NCBI GenBank assembly: GCA_027484825.1
Contig: JAIXSE010000018.1
Coordinates: forward strand, 186,001 to 250,000
Length of the DNA: 64,000 bases
Direction of reading: 5' to 3'
Origin: Rubrivivax sp.
GTDB lineage: Bacteria; Pseudomonadota; Gammaproteobacteria; Burkholderiales; Burkholderiaceae_C
A program made the translations under genes and the position numbers. This document shows, in pieces, positions 17,201-26,221 of the stretch (the stretch's first letter is position 1; every line of letters starts with the position of its first letter). The notes beneath the pieces are model-generated. The model was not told the DNA's origin. It did no database searches and worked only from the letters and a program-made list of their open reading frames with translations.

Positions 17201-20200
17201 TGCCGAGCGATGCAGGCCTGGCGGGATCGGAAACCCTCAGCTTCAATCAGCAAGCCCGTGACGACTTGGACAATGTCTCGTCCAAGGTCTCGGCCTTCAA
17301 TCGCTTCCAGGTCTACCAGGGCACGCTGCCGCCGCTGGACGCGCCGTTCGGCTTCAGTGCCAAGGCCCAGCCGGGTGGCAAAGTGCGTCTGGCTTGGCAA
17401 GCGGTGACGGATGCCATCAGCTACCAGATCTACCGACAGTCCGGAGAAACCGGCCTGCAGCCGCTGGCCCGCAGTGCCGGCATTGAATACATCGACCAGA
17501 CGCCGGCGGATGGCCGCTACAGCTATGCCGTGGCCACCGTGCGTCAGGCCAATGGACAGGAGTCGCTGTCGGCACAGACGGCAGCGATTGAGGTGGTGGC
17601 CAGTGCCACCGCGCCGGGCGCGCCGCAGAATCTGGCCTTGACGCTGACGGGGCAGGGCGTCTATGCCGCCTGGCAGCCGCCGCTCAACAGCTCGGTGGAC
17701 TACTACAACCTCTATCGCGCCACCGGGACCGCCATCACCAACATTGAAGGTCTCACGCCGCTCAAGACGCGGATCAAGACTCCGCAGACCTACGACACCA
17801 CGCCGTCGCCCACGCAAGGCGCGTACGTGGTGACCGCGGTGGACGCGGCGGGCAATGAGTCTCCCATCTCCAATTCCGCGTATCTCAACGCCAGCCTGCT
17901 GCCGGTGCGGGATGTGCGGGTGGAGCAACTGGGCAGTGAATTGCCCACCATCAGCTGGTCCGCGCCCAACGGCTCGGTCAGCGGCTACCTCGTCTATGTC
18001 GGACCGGACAGCAGCCGGACCCGTCTGACGCCCAGCCCCATCACCAGCACCCGCATCACCGACACCGGCTTCACCGCCGGAGAGCGCCGCTACTCCATCG
18101 CTTCTGTGGACGCGAATGGCGTGGAATTGCCGCGCACGGTCGTGCTGCCGAACCTCAGCAGCCAGATCGTGTCGGGCTTGCCGATCAAGCGTGGCGTGAT
18201 CAACAAACTGCAGGTGCAGTTGAGCAATGTGTCGGCCATGAGTGTATCCGGGGTGCGTGCCGTCGTGCGACTGCCCACCAATCGAGACGCGACCCAGTTC
18301 AAGGATCACAAGTCGGCGGCCCTGACCCTGGGGCCCAATCAGACCCAACTGGTGACGGTGATCGTGGGCGGTTACGCTGATCTGCCGAGCGCCCCGTCGG
18401 CCGAAGTGGGCGTGGAAGTGACCAACGAGGGTGAGTCGGTCAAGATCGCTCGCAGTCAGACCGTCGATGTGACCGAAGGCTCGCTGGTCGTGGGCATGGC
18501 CACCGACGAATTCACGCGCGGCGGGTCCGGCAAGGTCAAGCTGACCATCGAGAACACCGGCGAGGTGGACGTCGAGCTGCTGACCGCCACCGGCAATGGT
18601 GCCAATGAATCCACCGAACTGCGTTTCAAGCTGCTCGATGGCGACAACAACATTCTGGCCACGCAGGCCTACAAGCAGGTGTTTGGCGCCAATGTGGTCA
18701 CGCTGCCCAATGGGCTGACAGTGGCGCGCATTCCCGCCGGCAGTGCCTATGTGTCGGACACCTTCAACCTGAATGTGCCGGCCGCCAGCCCCAACAGCAT
18801 CCGGGTCCGCCTGGAGGTGGACAAGCTCCGCTACCACAGCGGCCAGGAGGATGAAGTGCAGATCACCGGTCGCGGCTCGGAGCGCACGGTGTCGCTCTCG
18901 GACACGGCCTATCTCGGTGAGGTGACGCAGGTGGGCCCGATCTCCAGTTATGGGGACCAGGACATTCTCATCAGCGGTCGCGCGCTGGACCGCAGCAGCC
19001 GTCTGCCGCTGCCCAATACGCGGCTGAAGTTGATCCTGAACCAGCAGGGCTTCGAGCGCAGCTTCAATGTGCTGACCGATGGGTCTGGCGAATTCACCTA
19101 CACCTTCAAGCCGACCCTGACCGATGCCGGCCTCTACAAGGTCAGTGCCGTGCATCCGGACATCACCGACCGGCCGGAACAGAAAGCCTTCACCATCAAC
19201 CGCGTGACGGTGGGACCGACGCCGTTCAAGCTGGACCTGCCGAGGAACTATGCCTTCACCCTTGCGCTGACCGCGAAAGCGGGCGTGGGCACCTCAGCGA
19301 CGAATGTGCGCCTGGTGCTGAATGCGGCCTCGCAGCCCACCGGTCAGATTCCAGCGGGCGTGCGGGTCGATCTGCCGCCGCCGGTGTCGTTGACCGAGCG
19401 TCAGACCCTGAATCTGCCGGTGCAATTCACCGCCAACAATGAGGCGCAGCCCACCGGCGCGCTGATTCTGGATGTGCTGAGTGATGAATATGGCAGCACA
19501 CCGATTGGCCAGGTGCGGGTGGACTTTGCGCTGTCGGAAGCCAAGCCTTATCTGGTGAGTACCCCCAGCCTGGTGGAGACCGGCCTAGTGCAGGGCGGCA
19601 GCCAGGTGGAATCGGTGACGGTGAAGAACAACGGATTGCAGGACGCGATCAATCTGCAGTTTGTGTTGACCAAGGCCGACGGCAGCCCCGCGCCGACCTG
19701 GGCCAGTATCGGCAGTGCCGCCAATGGCACGCTGGCGATCGGCCAGAGCCGTGCGGTGGACCTGGCGTTCTCGCCGCCGTCCGGCACGCCGGAGGGCGTG
19801 TATGAATTCAAGCTCACGGTCAGCGGGGACAACCTGTCGACCCAGAGCCTGAATGTCTACGTGAGCCTCACGCAGAGCGGCCAGGGCAATGTGCTGTTCA
19901 AGGCGGCGGACATCTACACCGCCACCATCGGCAAGGACGGGAAGCTGATTCCTGGCCTGGCCGGCGCCACCATCACCCTGCAGAACGAGGATGTGGCCAC
20001 CGTCACGCAGGAATTGCAGACAGACAGCCTGGGCGAGGCGCTGTTCCAGAACCTGCCGGCGGGCCGCTACAAGTTCCGGGCGCGCGCCAGCAACCATCAG
20101 GAGATTGGTGGGCGGGTGCTGATCAAACCCGGCATCACCGCCAACCAGCCCGTCTTCCTGGACTACAACCTGGTGACGGTGGAATGGAGCGTTCGTGAAA

Positions 20201-20799
20201 TCACCATCCAGGACCGCTACGAGATCACGCTCAATGCGACCTTCGAAACCGACGTGCCCGCGGCGGTGGTGGTGATGCAGCCCACCAGCATCAACCTGCC
20301 GAAGATGTCGGCCGGCGATGTCTATTACGGCGAGCTCAACCTGACCAACTACGGTCTGATCCGCGCGGACAACGTCCAGCAGCGACTGCCGCAGAGCGAC
20401 GCCTTCTTCCGCTATGAGTTCCTGGTGGACGTGCCCAGCACGCTGGAGGCGAAGCAGCGGGTGGTGATTCCGTATCGCGTGATTGCGCTGCAGCCGCTGG
20501 ATGCGGCGGCCAGCAGCGGAACGGCCTCGGGCGGCGGCTGCTACAGCTACAGCAATGTGTTTGCCGTCAGCTGCGACTTCCAATGCGCCAATGGCAGCAA
20601 GTCCTCCTGTGGCGCGTCCTCCAGCTGGTTCGCCGTGAGCAGCAGTTCCTGCCCGGGTGGTGGCGGGGGCGGGGGTGGCGGCGGTGGTGGTGGTGGCGGC
20701 TGGGGCGGTGGCTTCGGCGGCAGTGGCTCCAGTACCCCCATCAAGTTGAAGGGGAAGAAGTGCGTTTACGTACCCAAGGGTGGGATGCAATGCGATTGA
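14257..20799 (+). CDS. Giant nidogen-like/PKD/FN3 surface protein (2180 aa)
   Basis: An exported modular protein. A GGGAG lies one base before ATGATG at 14257. The signal peptide is extended: about 35 charged residues come before the hydrophobic core LVLLGLLLAAGSAAQA; a second in-frame ATG at 14362 would give an ordinary signal. Domains in order: nidogen-like (about residues 60-200, with 'VTTNGLIQF' and 'FVFWDD'), FN3 (245-350), Ig-like, PKD (about 435-520, with FQWSFGDG), further Ig/FN3 modules (540-1300), CARDB-like sandwiches (about 1310-1600) and a carboxypeptidase-regulatory-like fold (about 1900-1970). The end is Cys-rich (CYSYSNVFAVSC..C..C) with a run of 15 Gly and a short basic tail. 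The stop overlaps the RHS start. It is likely an adhesin or matrix scaffold secreted with the RHS protein. Confidence 0.85.
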   Translation: MMKRSGSFSAAALVRSVGRVLLQRAIAYAQTLLHGMRLVLLGLLLAAGSAAQAGINTGLVGDDVTAGPFPIGFTFNHYNQPFTQFYVTTNGLIQFSSPTTAYNNACLPALSNTIFVFWDDLRTDVSGQPTGKIQYETIGEAPNRKLVVQWTNQYFYGSNLPMGTFQAVLHEGSNQITLQYRYLRETLSTGGSATIGIQGPSNLSSSVGCNQPNAIAPLQAINFVPDAGGTTYQVDTAAPYEFIDISGLTPEAPQVARRYSNAAPTWTWAKVPDLNTYQIEIQNEAGDVLLTQTVGNVSSFTWADGLVAGATYRARVRGSVNSGGTWELWSGLSQPVTIDLASPTGQMQPSAQTGPTTVDWRFSAADALSGVDQIRLQIAADAAFTTLLVDTTLSSNSSAYTYSSAVAGQRLFARIIVRDQAGNQSEPSAPTEVSVLPPPQAAFTASALTGEAPLNVVFQNQSSGETTSFQWSFGDGRTSGAANPSIRYSQPGTYTVVLRATGVGGFTQVSRDIVVTPDLTQPVVQAPTINGVPLSSPLLLQKTESLRFAVSDASGVASVRAELSGAALTLQGLGSDTYQLSIDPLQFANGDYLLSLIVTDTAGNTTTYTAAVKIDLPPPAAPVLTSTLPARTNQATVRVRGSSPLGAQAQFLVNGAPQSDWVTITAQVFEADVSLSEGPNQITAVVRNNRGTSGVSQPLAIVLDTSKPAGPTSLTASSQAQGKIKLAWTPSKDAASVGHLVWRAAAPFDTPAQASLVTPSPLSGSSLEDLPPLDGLYYYRVASVNALGTYSALSNVVQASADNTLPQAVSIVYTSLGKVDAATGRYGQGRVNLVLTTSEPLQTIPYLSVVPQGGVPIPVELVRASDTVFNGNFLLDANTPSGVANVLFSARDLVGNRGTDVLSGATLRVDTEGPVLSSITLNPASPLKNEGGSAVQATLVFSKAPAQTPQVSFLLSGPLRTPVSVGALTPVNATTYTVSFRLPSDAGLAGSETLSFNQQARDDLDNVSSKVSAFNRFQVYQGTLPPLDAPFGFSAKAQPGGKVRLAWQAVTDAISYQIYRQSGETGLQPLARSAGIEYIDQTPADGRYSYAVATVRQANGQESLSAQTAAIEVVASATAPGAPQNLALTLTGQGVYAAWQPPLNSSVDYYNLYRATGTAITNIEGLTPLKTRIKTPQTYDTTPSPTQGAYVVTAVDAAGNESPISNSAYLNASLLPVRDVRVEQLGSELPTISWSAPNGSVSGYLVYVGPDSSRTRLTPSPITSTRITDTGFTAGERRYSIASVDANGVELPRTVVLPNLSSQIVSGLPIKRGVINKLQVQLSNVSAMSVSGVRAVVRLPTNRDATQFKDHKSAALTLGPNQTQLVTVIVGGYADLPSAPSAEVGVEVTNEGESVKIARSQTVDVTEGSLVVGMATDEFTRGGSGKVKLTIENTGEVDVELLTATGNGANESTELRFKLLDGDNNILATQAYKQVFGANVVTLPNGLTVARIPAGSAYVSDTFNLNVPAASPNSIRVRLEVDKLRYHSGQEDEVQITGRGSERTVSLSDTAYLGEVTQVGPISSYGDQDILISGRALDRSSRLPLPNTRLKLILNQQGFERSFNVLTDGSGEFTYTFKPTLTDAGLYKVSAVHPDITDRPEQKAFTINRVTVGPTPFKLDLPRNYAFTLALTAKAGVGTSATNVRLVLNAASQPTGQIPAGVRVDLPPPVSLTERQTLNLPVQFTANNEAQPTGALILDVLSDEYGSTPIGQVRVDFALSEAKPYLVSTPSLVETGLVQGGSQVESVTVKNNGLQDAINLQFVLTKADGSPAPTWASIGSAANGTLAIGQSRAVDLAFSPPSGTPEGVYEFKLTVSGDNLSTQSLNVYVSLTQSGQGNVLFKAADIYTATIGKDGKLIPGLAGATITLQNEDVATVTQELQTDSLGEALFQNLPAGRYKFRARASNHQEIGGRVLIKPGITANQPVFLDYNLVTVEWSVREITIQDRYEITLNATFETDVPAAVVVMQPTSINLPKMSAGDVYYGELNLTNYGLIRADNVQQRLPQSDAFFRYEFLVDVPSTLEAKQRVVIPYRVIALQPLDAAASSGTASGGGCYSYSNVFAVSCDFQCANGSKSSCGASSSWFAVSSSSCPGGGGGGGGGGGGGGGWGGGFGGSGSSTPIKLKGKKCVYVPKGGMQCD

Positions 20800-23700
20800 T
20801 GGACAGCGAAGCAATGAGTCACCGAATGGCAGACCTGTGGAGACGGACTTCCTTTGCCTTGAGCCTGGGCGTGTGCTTGGCACTGGGGCCCCTCCTGGCA
20901 TCAGGGCAGACCAAACCGTCTGCCAGTGGTGCCGCCAGCGTGACCGGCCTCACCGTGACTCAGCCGAATGGCTATGCGGTGATCAGCATGGACGATATGC
21001 ACCTGATGACGACGGCTGGCGAAGTGCGCTGGGCTCGCGTGTGGGACGGGCAGGAATGGAAGTTCCAGCCACATTGGGAGAGCCTTTCCCAGAGTTGGAA
21101 GAACCTCACAGGTAGCCAGTCGGCGGACACCACTGCCGGTACTGTGTCCGACGGCAGTGCGGGCAGCAGCTCCAGCGCGGGCGGGGCTTTGTCGTCCAGC
21201 AGCAGCGGGGGCGGCGCCGGCAGCGGTTGCTGGGTCTGGGTGGACGAAGACTGGCAGCCGTCGATCGGCACCGCCATCATTGGTGGGATTCCTGAAGTCG
21301 GCCCCATGGTGCCGGTGCGGACCACGCCGTTTAATCGGTTAATGGGTGAAACCAGCCTGGACTATCCGCAACCGCAGCGCGTGAGCGTGGACTTTGCGAG
21401 CCTGTGTGCCGGCTCCAGCGTGGCCAGCGGTTCCAGCTTTCGTGACACCGAAGGCATTCGGCGTATCAACGAACTTTACCTTGGCGACAGTGGCCGCTAC
21501 GCCTTCAGTAATCGCAGCGTCCTGGAGAAGCGGGCCGTGCAGCAAATGCCCGTGGATTCAGCTGCGGCGATCTATAGTCAACTCTCGACAGGCCGTCTTG
21601 CAATCGTCCCGCAGACCAACGAACGGGGCTTCCGTTGGATCGACCGCGGAGGGGACTGGATCGACTACAACACCCAAGGGCAGATGGTGGCCTATGGTGA
21701 CCGCAACAACAATGTGGTTCGTCTGGTACGTGACACGGCGGGCGTCTTGCGCGGCGTGGTGGATGCCGGTGGACGCGTGCTGTGGAGTCTGCATTACACC
21801 GGAGAACTGCTGAGCGAGATCCGAGACTATCCGGCGAGCGGTATTGCCGGCGATCTTCCCAGCCGCAATGTCAAGTATCAGTACGACGACAAGAACCGAC
21901 TGATCAAGGTGACCGACGTTCGGGGTTTTGTGACCCAGTACGACTATGACGTCGGAAACCACATCATCAAGATCACTGACCCCGAAGGCCGAGTTGAAAA
22001 GCTCGCCTACAGCGGCGACACGGTCAAGCAACGCATTGCGCCGGACGGAGCGGTCACCGACTACCTCTTCGATTACGACGACGCCAACAAGCAGTTCATC
22101 AGCAAGGTGACCGGCCCGGAGACGGCGGCCGGGCGCCGGGTGGATGACTTTACCTACAACCGGGTGGGGCAGTTGGTGCGGCAGATTGTGAATGGTCGGA
22201 CCGAGGTGGAGGTGCGCTACGACACCGGCGCACGCGCCGAGCTGAGCACCAACGCGCGCGGATTCACTACCCGTACGACTCGGGATGAATACGATCAGAC
22301 CATCGAAGTGATGCTGCCAGACGGTGGGATTAAACGGAGAACCTATTCTCCCGTGCATCTTGAAGTGACGGAGGAGATCGACGTCCTCGGTGTGAAAACG
22401 CTCTACGAATACGACTCACGTGGGAATCTGATCGTCAAGACTGAGGCTGCAGGGACCCCGGATGAGCGTGTCACGAGCTATACGCGTAACACGCTGGGGC
22501 AGATGACGGCCATGAAGCGCAGAGGGCGCACGGAGTCATCGGGGACGGTGACGGCGGATGCCGTGTGGGAATTTTCATACGACGCGCTCGGACAGCTCAG
22601 TGTCATCACGGATCCGGAAGGTCACGTGCGGCGTTTTGAGTACAACCGGTTCGGCAACTTGTTGGCAAGTGTGGATCCCCTGGGGAACACCACCCGCTTT
22701 GAGGTCGACGCGGCTGGCAATGTGCTGACGGAGACTTCACCGCTCGGTCACCGCAAGGCCTACGCCTATGACAAGGTTGGAAACCTCACGGCCGAAACCG
22801 ATGCTGTTGGAAAAACGGCCCTCAAGGGCTATGACGCCATGAACCGGCCGCTCCGAACGACGAATCGTGTGGGCGGTGTGGCGAGGGTGCAGTACAACGG
22901 CCAGGGTCTGCCGGTTCTTGAGGTGGATGAAGATGGCGTGCAAAACCAGTTCAGCTACGACAGTTTCGACCGCATCGAAAGCATCGTGGACGCCCTGGGC
23001 CATGTCGTTCGATTTGGCTATCAACTCGACGACGGTAGTGAAAGCGGCCTGCTTGGCAGCTTGGGCGATCCGGTTCAGGCCGACTATCCCGGCTTTCAGC
23101 AAATCAACCGGTTGGATGCCTTGGAGCGTCCCACCAGCCAGACGCTTCGGTACTCCAGTCGGAAGGGGTTACAGGCGAGTACCACGAGCGCGACTTACGA
23201 TCTTCGTGGACAGGTCGTGGCCGAGACAGATGCGCAAGGACAGCGTCGAACCCATCGTTATAACTCCCTCGGATTGAAGGTGGAGACGTTGGATGCGCTG
23301 GGCGGCAGTACGCGCTATGCCTACGACGTTGCCGGAAACCTCCTGGTGGTGACGAATGCGCGAGGTCACACCCACAGCTTTTCCTACGACCGCAACGGAC
23401 GCATGGTCACCGAAAAATTGCCCATGGGCCAGACCATTCGTTATGAATATGACGCAGCCGGGCGTCTTGTCAAACGCACGGACCGGCTGGGGCGTATTCA
23501 GACCTACACCCACGACGCCGACGGACGCGTTGTGCGCGTCGAGTACGCAGGTGCGGATGGCACGCTTGTGAGGGTTCTGACGCAGTCCTGGGACGCGAAT
23601 AGCCTTCTGGTCGGATGGAGTGACAAAGACATCCTCCTGAACGCCACGACCGTCGGCATCATGAGTTATGACGACGCAGCCCGGAAGCGCTCGGAGTCCA

Positions 23701-25367
23701 TCACGTTTCCGTCGTCAACGAGCCTGAGCTACCAGGTTGACTACAGTCCTTCAGGAAGGAAGACGCGGCTGATCTGGCCGGACGGCACGGAGGTGCAGTA
23801 CGGCTATAGCGCTCATGGTGAGCTGGACAGTGTTCTGATTCCCGGAGAAGGGCTGATGAGCTTCGGCGACTTTTCCTGGACAAGCCCGACCCAGGTCACC
23901 CTGCCGGGGGGAGGCTTACAGCTCCGGACACTAGATGGACTGTTGAATCTGGAGGGGCTCACTGCCAATACACCAAGCCAGCAGACCACATTGAAACTGG
24001 ACAATGAATTCGGCAAAGCCCAAGAGTTGCAGATCCGTCGCCGCACCGATACCTTCAATAGCACTAGCAGCACCGCCGCAGATCAATTCCGCTATGACGC
24101 GGACCTGCGGCTGATCCAATGGACACGCTCGGTGGGAACGGAATCCTCCACCGTGGACGAGTTGTATACGCTCGATGCCGTTGCCAACCGCGTGCGGCAA
24201 AGCACGGTGGCTGGCCCCTGGGTCTATGATGACAATGGGCGTCTCACACAGATCGGACAGGGAGCCTGCGGGCAGGCTGGCGTGACCTGCTATGACTATG
24301 ACGAAGCAGGAAGTCTCACAAAAAAAACAACATCGCTGCGTATCGATCAATTCCGCTATGACCATCAGAATCGACTGACGGAGATCCTTACCGGCACCGG
24401 TGAGCCGGTCGCGCGCTATGGCTACGATCCGCTGGACCGTCGCATCTGGAAAGAGCAGTTCCGCGACCGTCAGGGCACGCCACTCCCGCAGTCGCAGCGC
24501 ACCTACTACCTCTATGCGGACGAAGGACTTGTGGCCGAGGCAGTGCAGCCTATCGAGCTGAATGCGGACGGCAGCACGACCGCGCTTGCGGCTGCAAGCC
24601 TGACCGCCCAGTATGTGCCTCGACCGGAGCAGTCCTTCACCACGGGGACACTCCTGGTCAAGACCAAAGATAGTAATGACCAGGACATGGTGGCCTACTA
24701 TCACCACGACCACCTCCAGGTGCCAATTCAGGCATCCGACAAGATGGGCAACGTGGTCTGGTCCGCCACATACACGCCATTTGGTCGAGCCACCGTCACA
24801 ACGCCGATGGCCACACGCGAGCGCCCGGTCATCACCAGCCAGTTGCGGCTGCCCGGGCAGTACGAGGATGCTGAAAGCGGACTGCATTACAACTTCCGGC
24901 GCTATTACGATCCGGACGTTGGTCGCTACCTCACCGAGGACCCGATCGGACTAGACGGAGGCGTGAATCTGTACGGTTACGCCAATGCCAATCCGCTGCT
25001 CTATATGGACCCCCGTGGTGAAGTGGCTCCGGCGGTGGTGTGGGCAGCCCGGGCAGCGGCGGCGGCATTGGCGGCGGCCCTCAAACGGTGCGCCAAGGAC
25101 CCGGTCTGCCGGTGTCGCGCGCTCTATGCCGCCTACAAGACGCCTTGCGCTATTCCCTGCACCCGAACCGGATCCTGCGCCTATCTGACCTTTGCCGCCG
25201 GTGCAGCGGAGATGTGCTACAGAGGGCGCAATTGGTACATAGCTGCCGGTTGCGACAAGCACATTCCCACGACAAAGGATCACCCCGCGGCTCGGGATCA
25301 GGCGGCTACGACTTATTCGAATTGCATCCGCGCCCGGGATGCAGCTTGCAAGGCCTGTGCACTGTGA
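20790..25367 (+). CDS. RHS-repeat toxin-like protein 1, Sec signal, Cys-rich tip
   Basis: About 1525 residues. In-frame ATGs occur at 20790, 20799 (overlapping the previous TGA) and 20814; the signal peptide core FALSLGVCLALGPLLASG follows. A 200-residue N-terminal domain shared with RHS protein 2 contains 'GEVRWARVWDGQEWKF', a Ser/Gly-rich linker and 'GCWVWVDEDWQPS'. Then come many YD/RHS repeats (residues about 360-1350) and the RHS core end 'LHYNFRRYYDPDVGRYLTEDPIGL', finishing at DPRGE. The last 114 residues are a variable tip with 11 cysteines and no repeats, ending KACAL. No PAAR domain is seen. The 'MCYRG...HPAARDQAATTYSNC' pattern loosely recalls Cys-rich polymorphic-toxin tips (for example Ntox16); this is a guess. 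An A8 tract lies at 24320-24327. Confidence 0.88.
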   Translation: MRLMDSEAMSHRMADLWRRTSFALSLGVCLALGPLLASGQTKPSASGAASVTGLTVTQPNGYAVISMDDMHLMTTAGEVRWARVWDGQEWKFQPHWESLSQSWKNLTGSQSADTTAGTVSDGSAGSSSSAGGALSSSSSGGGAGSGCWVWVDEDWQPSIGTAIIGGIPEVGPMVPVRTTPFNRLMGETSLDYPQPQRVSVDFASLCAGSSVASGSSFRDTEGIRRINELYLGDSGRYAFSNRSVLEKRAVQQMPVDSAAAIYSQLSTGRLAIVPQTNERGFRWIDRGGDWIDYNTQGQMVAYGDRNNNVVRLVRDTAGVLRGVVDAGGRVLWSLHYTGELLSEIRDYPASGIAGDLPSRNVKYQYDDKNRLIKVTDVRGFVTQYDYDVGNHIIKITDPEGRVEKLAYSGDTVKQRIAPDGAVTDYLFDYDDANKQFISKVTGPETAAGRRVDDFTYNRVGQLVRQIVNGRTEVEVRYDTGARAELSTNARGFTTRTTRDEYDQTIEVMLPDGGIKRRTYSPVHLEVTEEIDVLGVKTLYEYDSRGNLIVKTEAAGTPDERVTSYTRNTLGQMTAMKRRGRTESSGTVTADAVWEFSYDALGQLSVITDPEGHVRRFEYNRFGNLLASVDPLGNTTRFEVDAAGNVLTETSPLGHRKAYAYDKVGNLTAETDAVGKTALKGYDAMNRPLRTTNRVGGVARVQYNGQGLPVLEVDEDGVQNQFSYDSFDRIESIVDALGHVVRFGYQLDDGSESGLLGSLGDPVQADYPGFQQINRLDALERPTSQTLRYSSRKGLQASTTSATYDLRGQVVAETDAQGQRRTHRYNSLGLKVETLDALGGSTRYAYDVAGNLLVVTNARGHTHSFSYDRNGRMVTEKLPMGQTIRYEYDAAGRLVKRTDRLGRIQTYTHDADGRVVRVEYAGADGTLVRVLTQSWDANSLLVGWSDKDILLNATTVGIMSYDDAARKRSESITFPSSTSLSYQVDYSPSGRKTRLIWPDGTEVQYGYSAHGELDSVLIPGEGLMSFGDFSWTSPTQVTLPGGGLQLRTLDGLLNLEGLTANTPSQQTTLKLDNEFGKAQELQIRRRTDTFNSTSSTAADQFRYDADLRLIQWTRSVGTESSTVDELYTLDAVANRVRQSTVAGPWVYDDNGRLTQIGQGACGQAGVTCYDYDEAGSLTKKTTSLRIDQFRYDHQNRLTEILTGTGEPVARYGYDPLDRRIWKEQFRDRQGTPLPQSQRTYYLYADEGLVAEAVQPIELNADGSTTALAAASLTAQYVPRPEQSFTTGTLLVKTKDSNDQDMVAYYHHDHLQVPIQASDKMGNVVWSATYTPFGRATVTTPMATRERPVITSQLRLPGQYEDAESGLHYNFRRYYDPDVGRYLTEDPIGLDGGVNLYGYANANPLLYMDPRGEVAPAVVWAARAAAAALAAALKRCAKDPVCRCRALYAAYKTPCAIPCTRTGSCAYLTFAAGAAEMCYRGRNWYIAAGCDKHIPTTKDHPAARDQAATTYSNCIRARDAACKACAL

Positions 25368-26059
25368 AGTTCAAGAACGCTCCCTCCAATGGTGGAGAGC
25401 AATTGCTCCGCTACTTGAATGACTACCTGTCTGCCAGTGCGCTCAAGGAATTCCTTGAGGGTGAAGGATTTCATCCGCAATTGGGAGCCTTCCCCCCGGC
25501 TGAGATTCTCAGAATTATCGATTGCGGTCGGTATCCGACGTCGAATCTTCTTGACTTGGGGCAGGCGGTCTATGAGTGTGGAACTGATGCGCTCGAGCGA
25601 TATGACCCGTATGTCCGCAAATTGGCAGCTTCCCTCTATGTTTATGTGCGACATGCCCGGGCTTGGGGCGGCAACTGGCAGGGAGAATACTGTTACCGGT
25701 TGATCGCTGATGCGATCGAGCAGGGGGACGCCGAGGCGCTCGAGGCACTGAAAGCCTTCTTTGAATGGCTTTGTACCTTTGTCGTGGCCGATGATCCGGC
25801 GAGTGACTATCCGCTGTACATGAGCTGGCTGCTGGTGACCTCCCGCTTGGGGCGCGAGCATGAGACGTTGGTCAGTGATGTTGTGAGCTATCTCCAGCAA
25901 CGTCCGAGTGATCGGGATTATCTGATTGGGGATTCCTATGGATTCGGGGTAGAGAACTGGCTCGAGCTGGTGGAATGCATTCGGGATATGCCTGACGCCG
26001 AGCGCAGTCTGATCTGGGACCTGATTGATCAACCCGCTGCGCCGAACTCAGGATCTTGA
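25364..26059 (+). CDS. Putative immunity protein for RHS 1 (unknown family)
   Basis: The GTG at 25364 overlaps the RHS stop by four bases, so translation is coupled to the toxin. The 231-residue product has no signal peptide or membrane segment. It is predicted mostly helical, acidic and rich in Trp, Tyr and Leu ('YVYVRHARAWGGNWQGEYCY', 'LIWDLIDQ'). I do not recognise the family. Position directly after the toxin tip is the main argument for immunity. Confidence 0.6.
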   Translation: MKFKNAPSNGGEQLLRYLNDYLSASALKEFLEGEGFHPQLGAFPPAEILRIIDCGRYPTSNLLDLGQAVYECGTDALERYDPYVRKLAASLYVYVRHARAWGGNWQGEYCYRLIADAIEQGDAEALEALKAFFEWLCTFVVADDPASDYPLYMSWLLVTSRLGREHETLVSDVVSYLQQRPSDRDYLIGDSYGFGVENWLELVECIRDMPDAERSLIWDLIDQPAAPNSGS

Positions 26060-26221
26060 GCGTTGGCGACGCCTGTCGGGTTGGCGACGATCGGACCAAT
26101 CCACTGATCACGGCGACTCGCCCATCGGGACCTGCGAATGCAATGATGGCGAGCCGCAAATCCGCACTACCGTCCGTGATGGCCGTTCCCACCACAAGAT
26201 CACGGATGCAGGACGACAGCA
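26060..26221. other. Gap between two immunity-like genes, possible toxin-tip remnant
   Basis: This 162-base stretch has no complete gene of its own. One forward frame is open from within the preceding gene (26025) through it, encoding a basic His/Arg/Asp-rich peptide that ends DGRSHHKITDAGRQQ just before the next start. It lacks a ribosome-binding site. It could be the relic of a displaced RHS tip, or plain spacer. Confidence 0.25.

Noticed and set aside
16393-19155. 920-codon open frame on the minus strand
   Set aside because: Antisense shadow of the giant surface gene, Arg/His/Gln-rich, no start signal or domain.
20547-20744. Poly-proline minus-strand peptide
   Set aside because: Direct shadow of the poly-glycine run in the giant protein.
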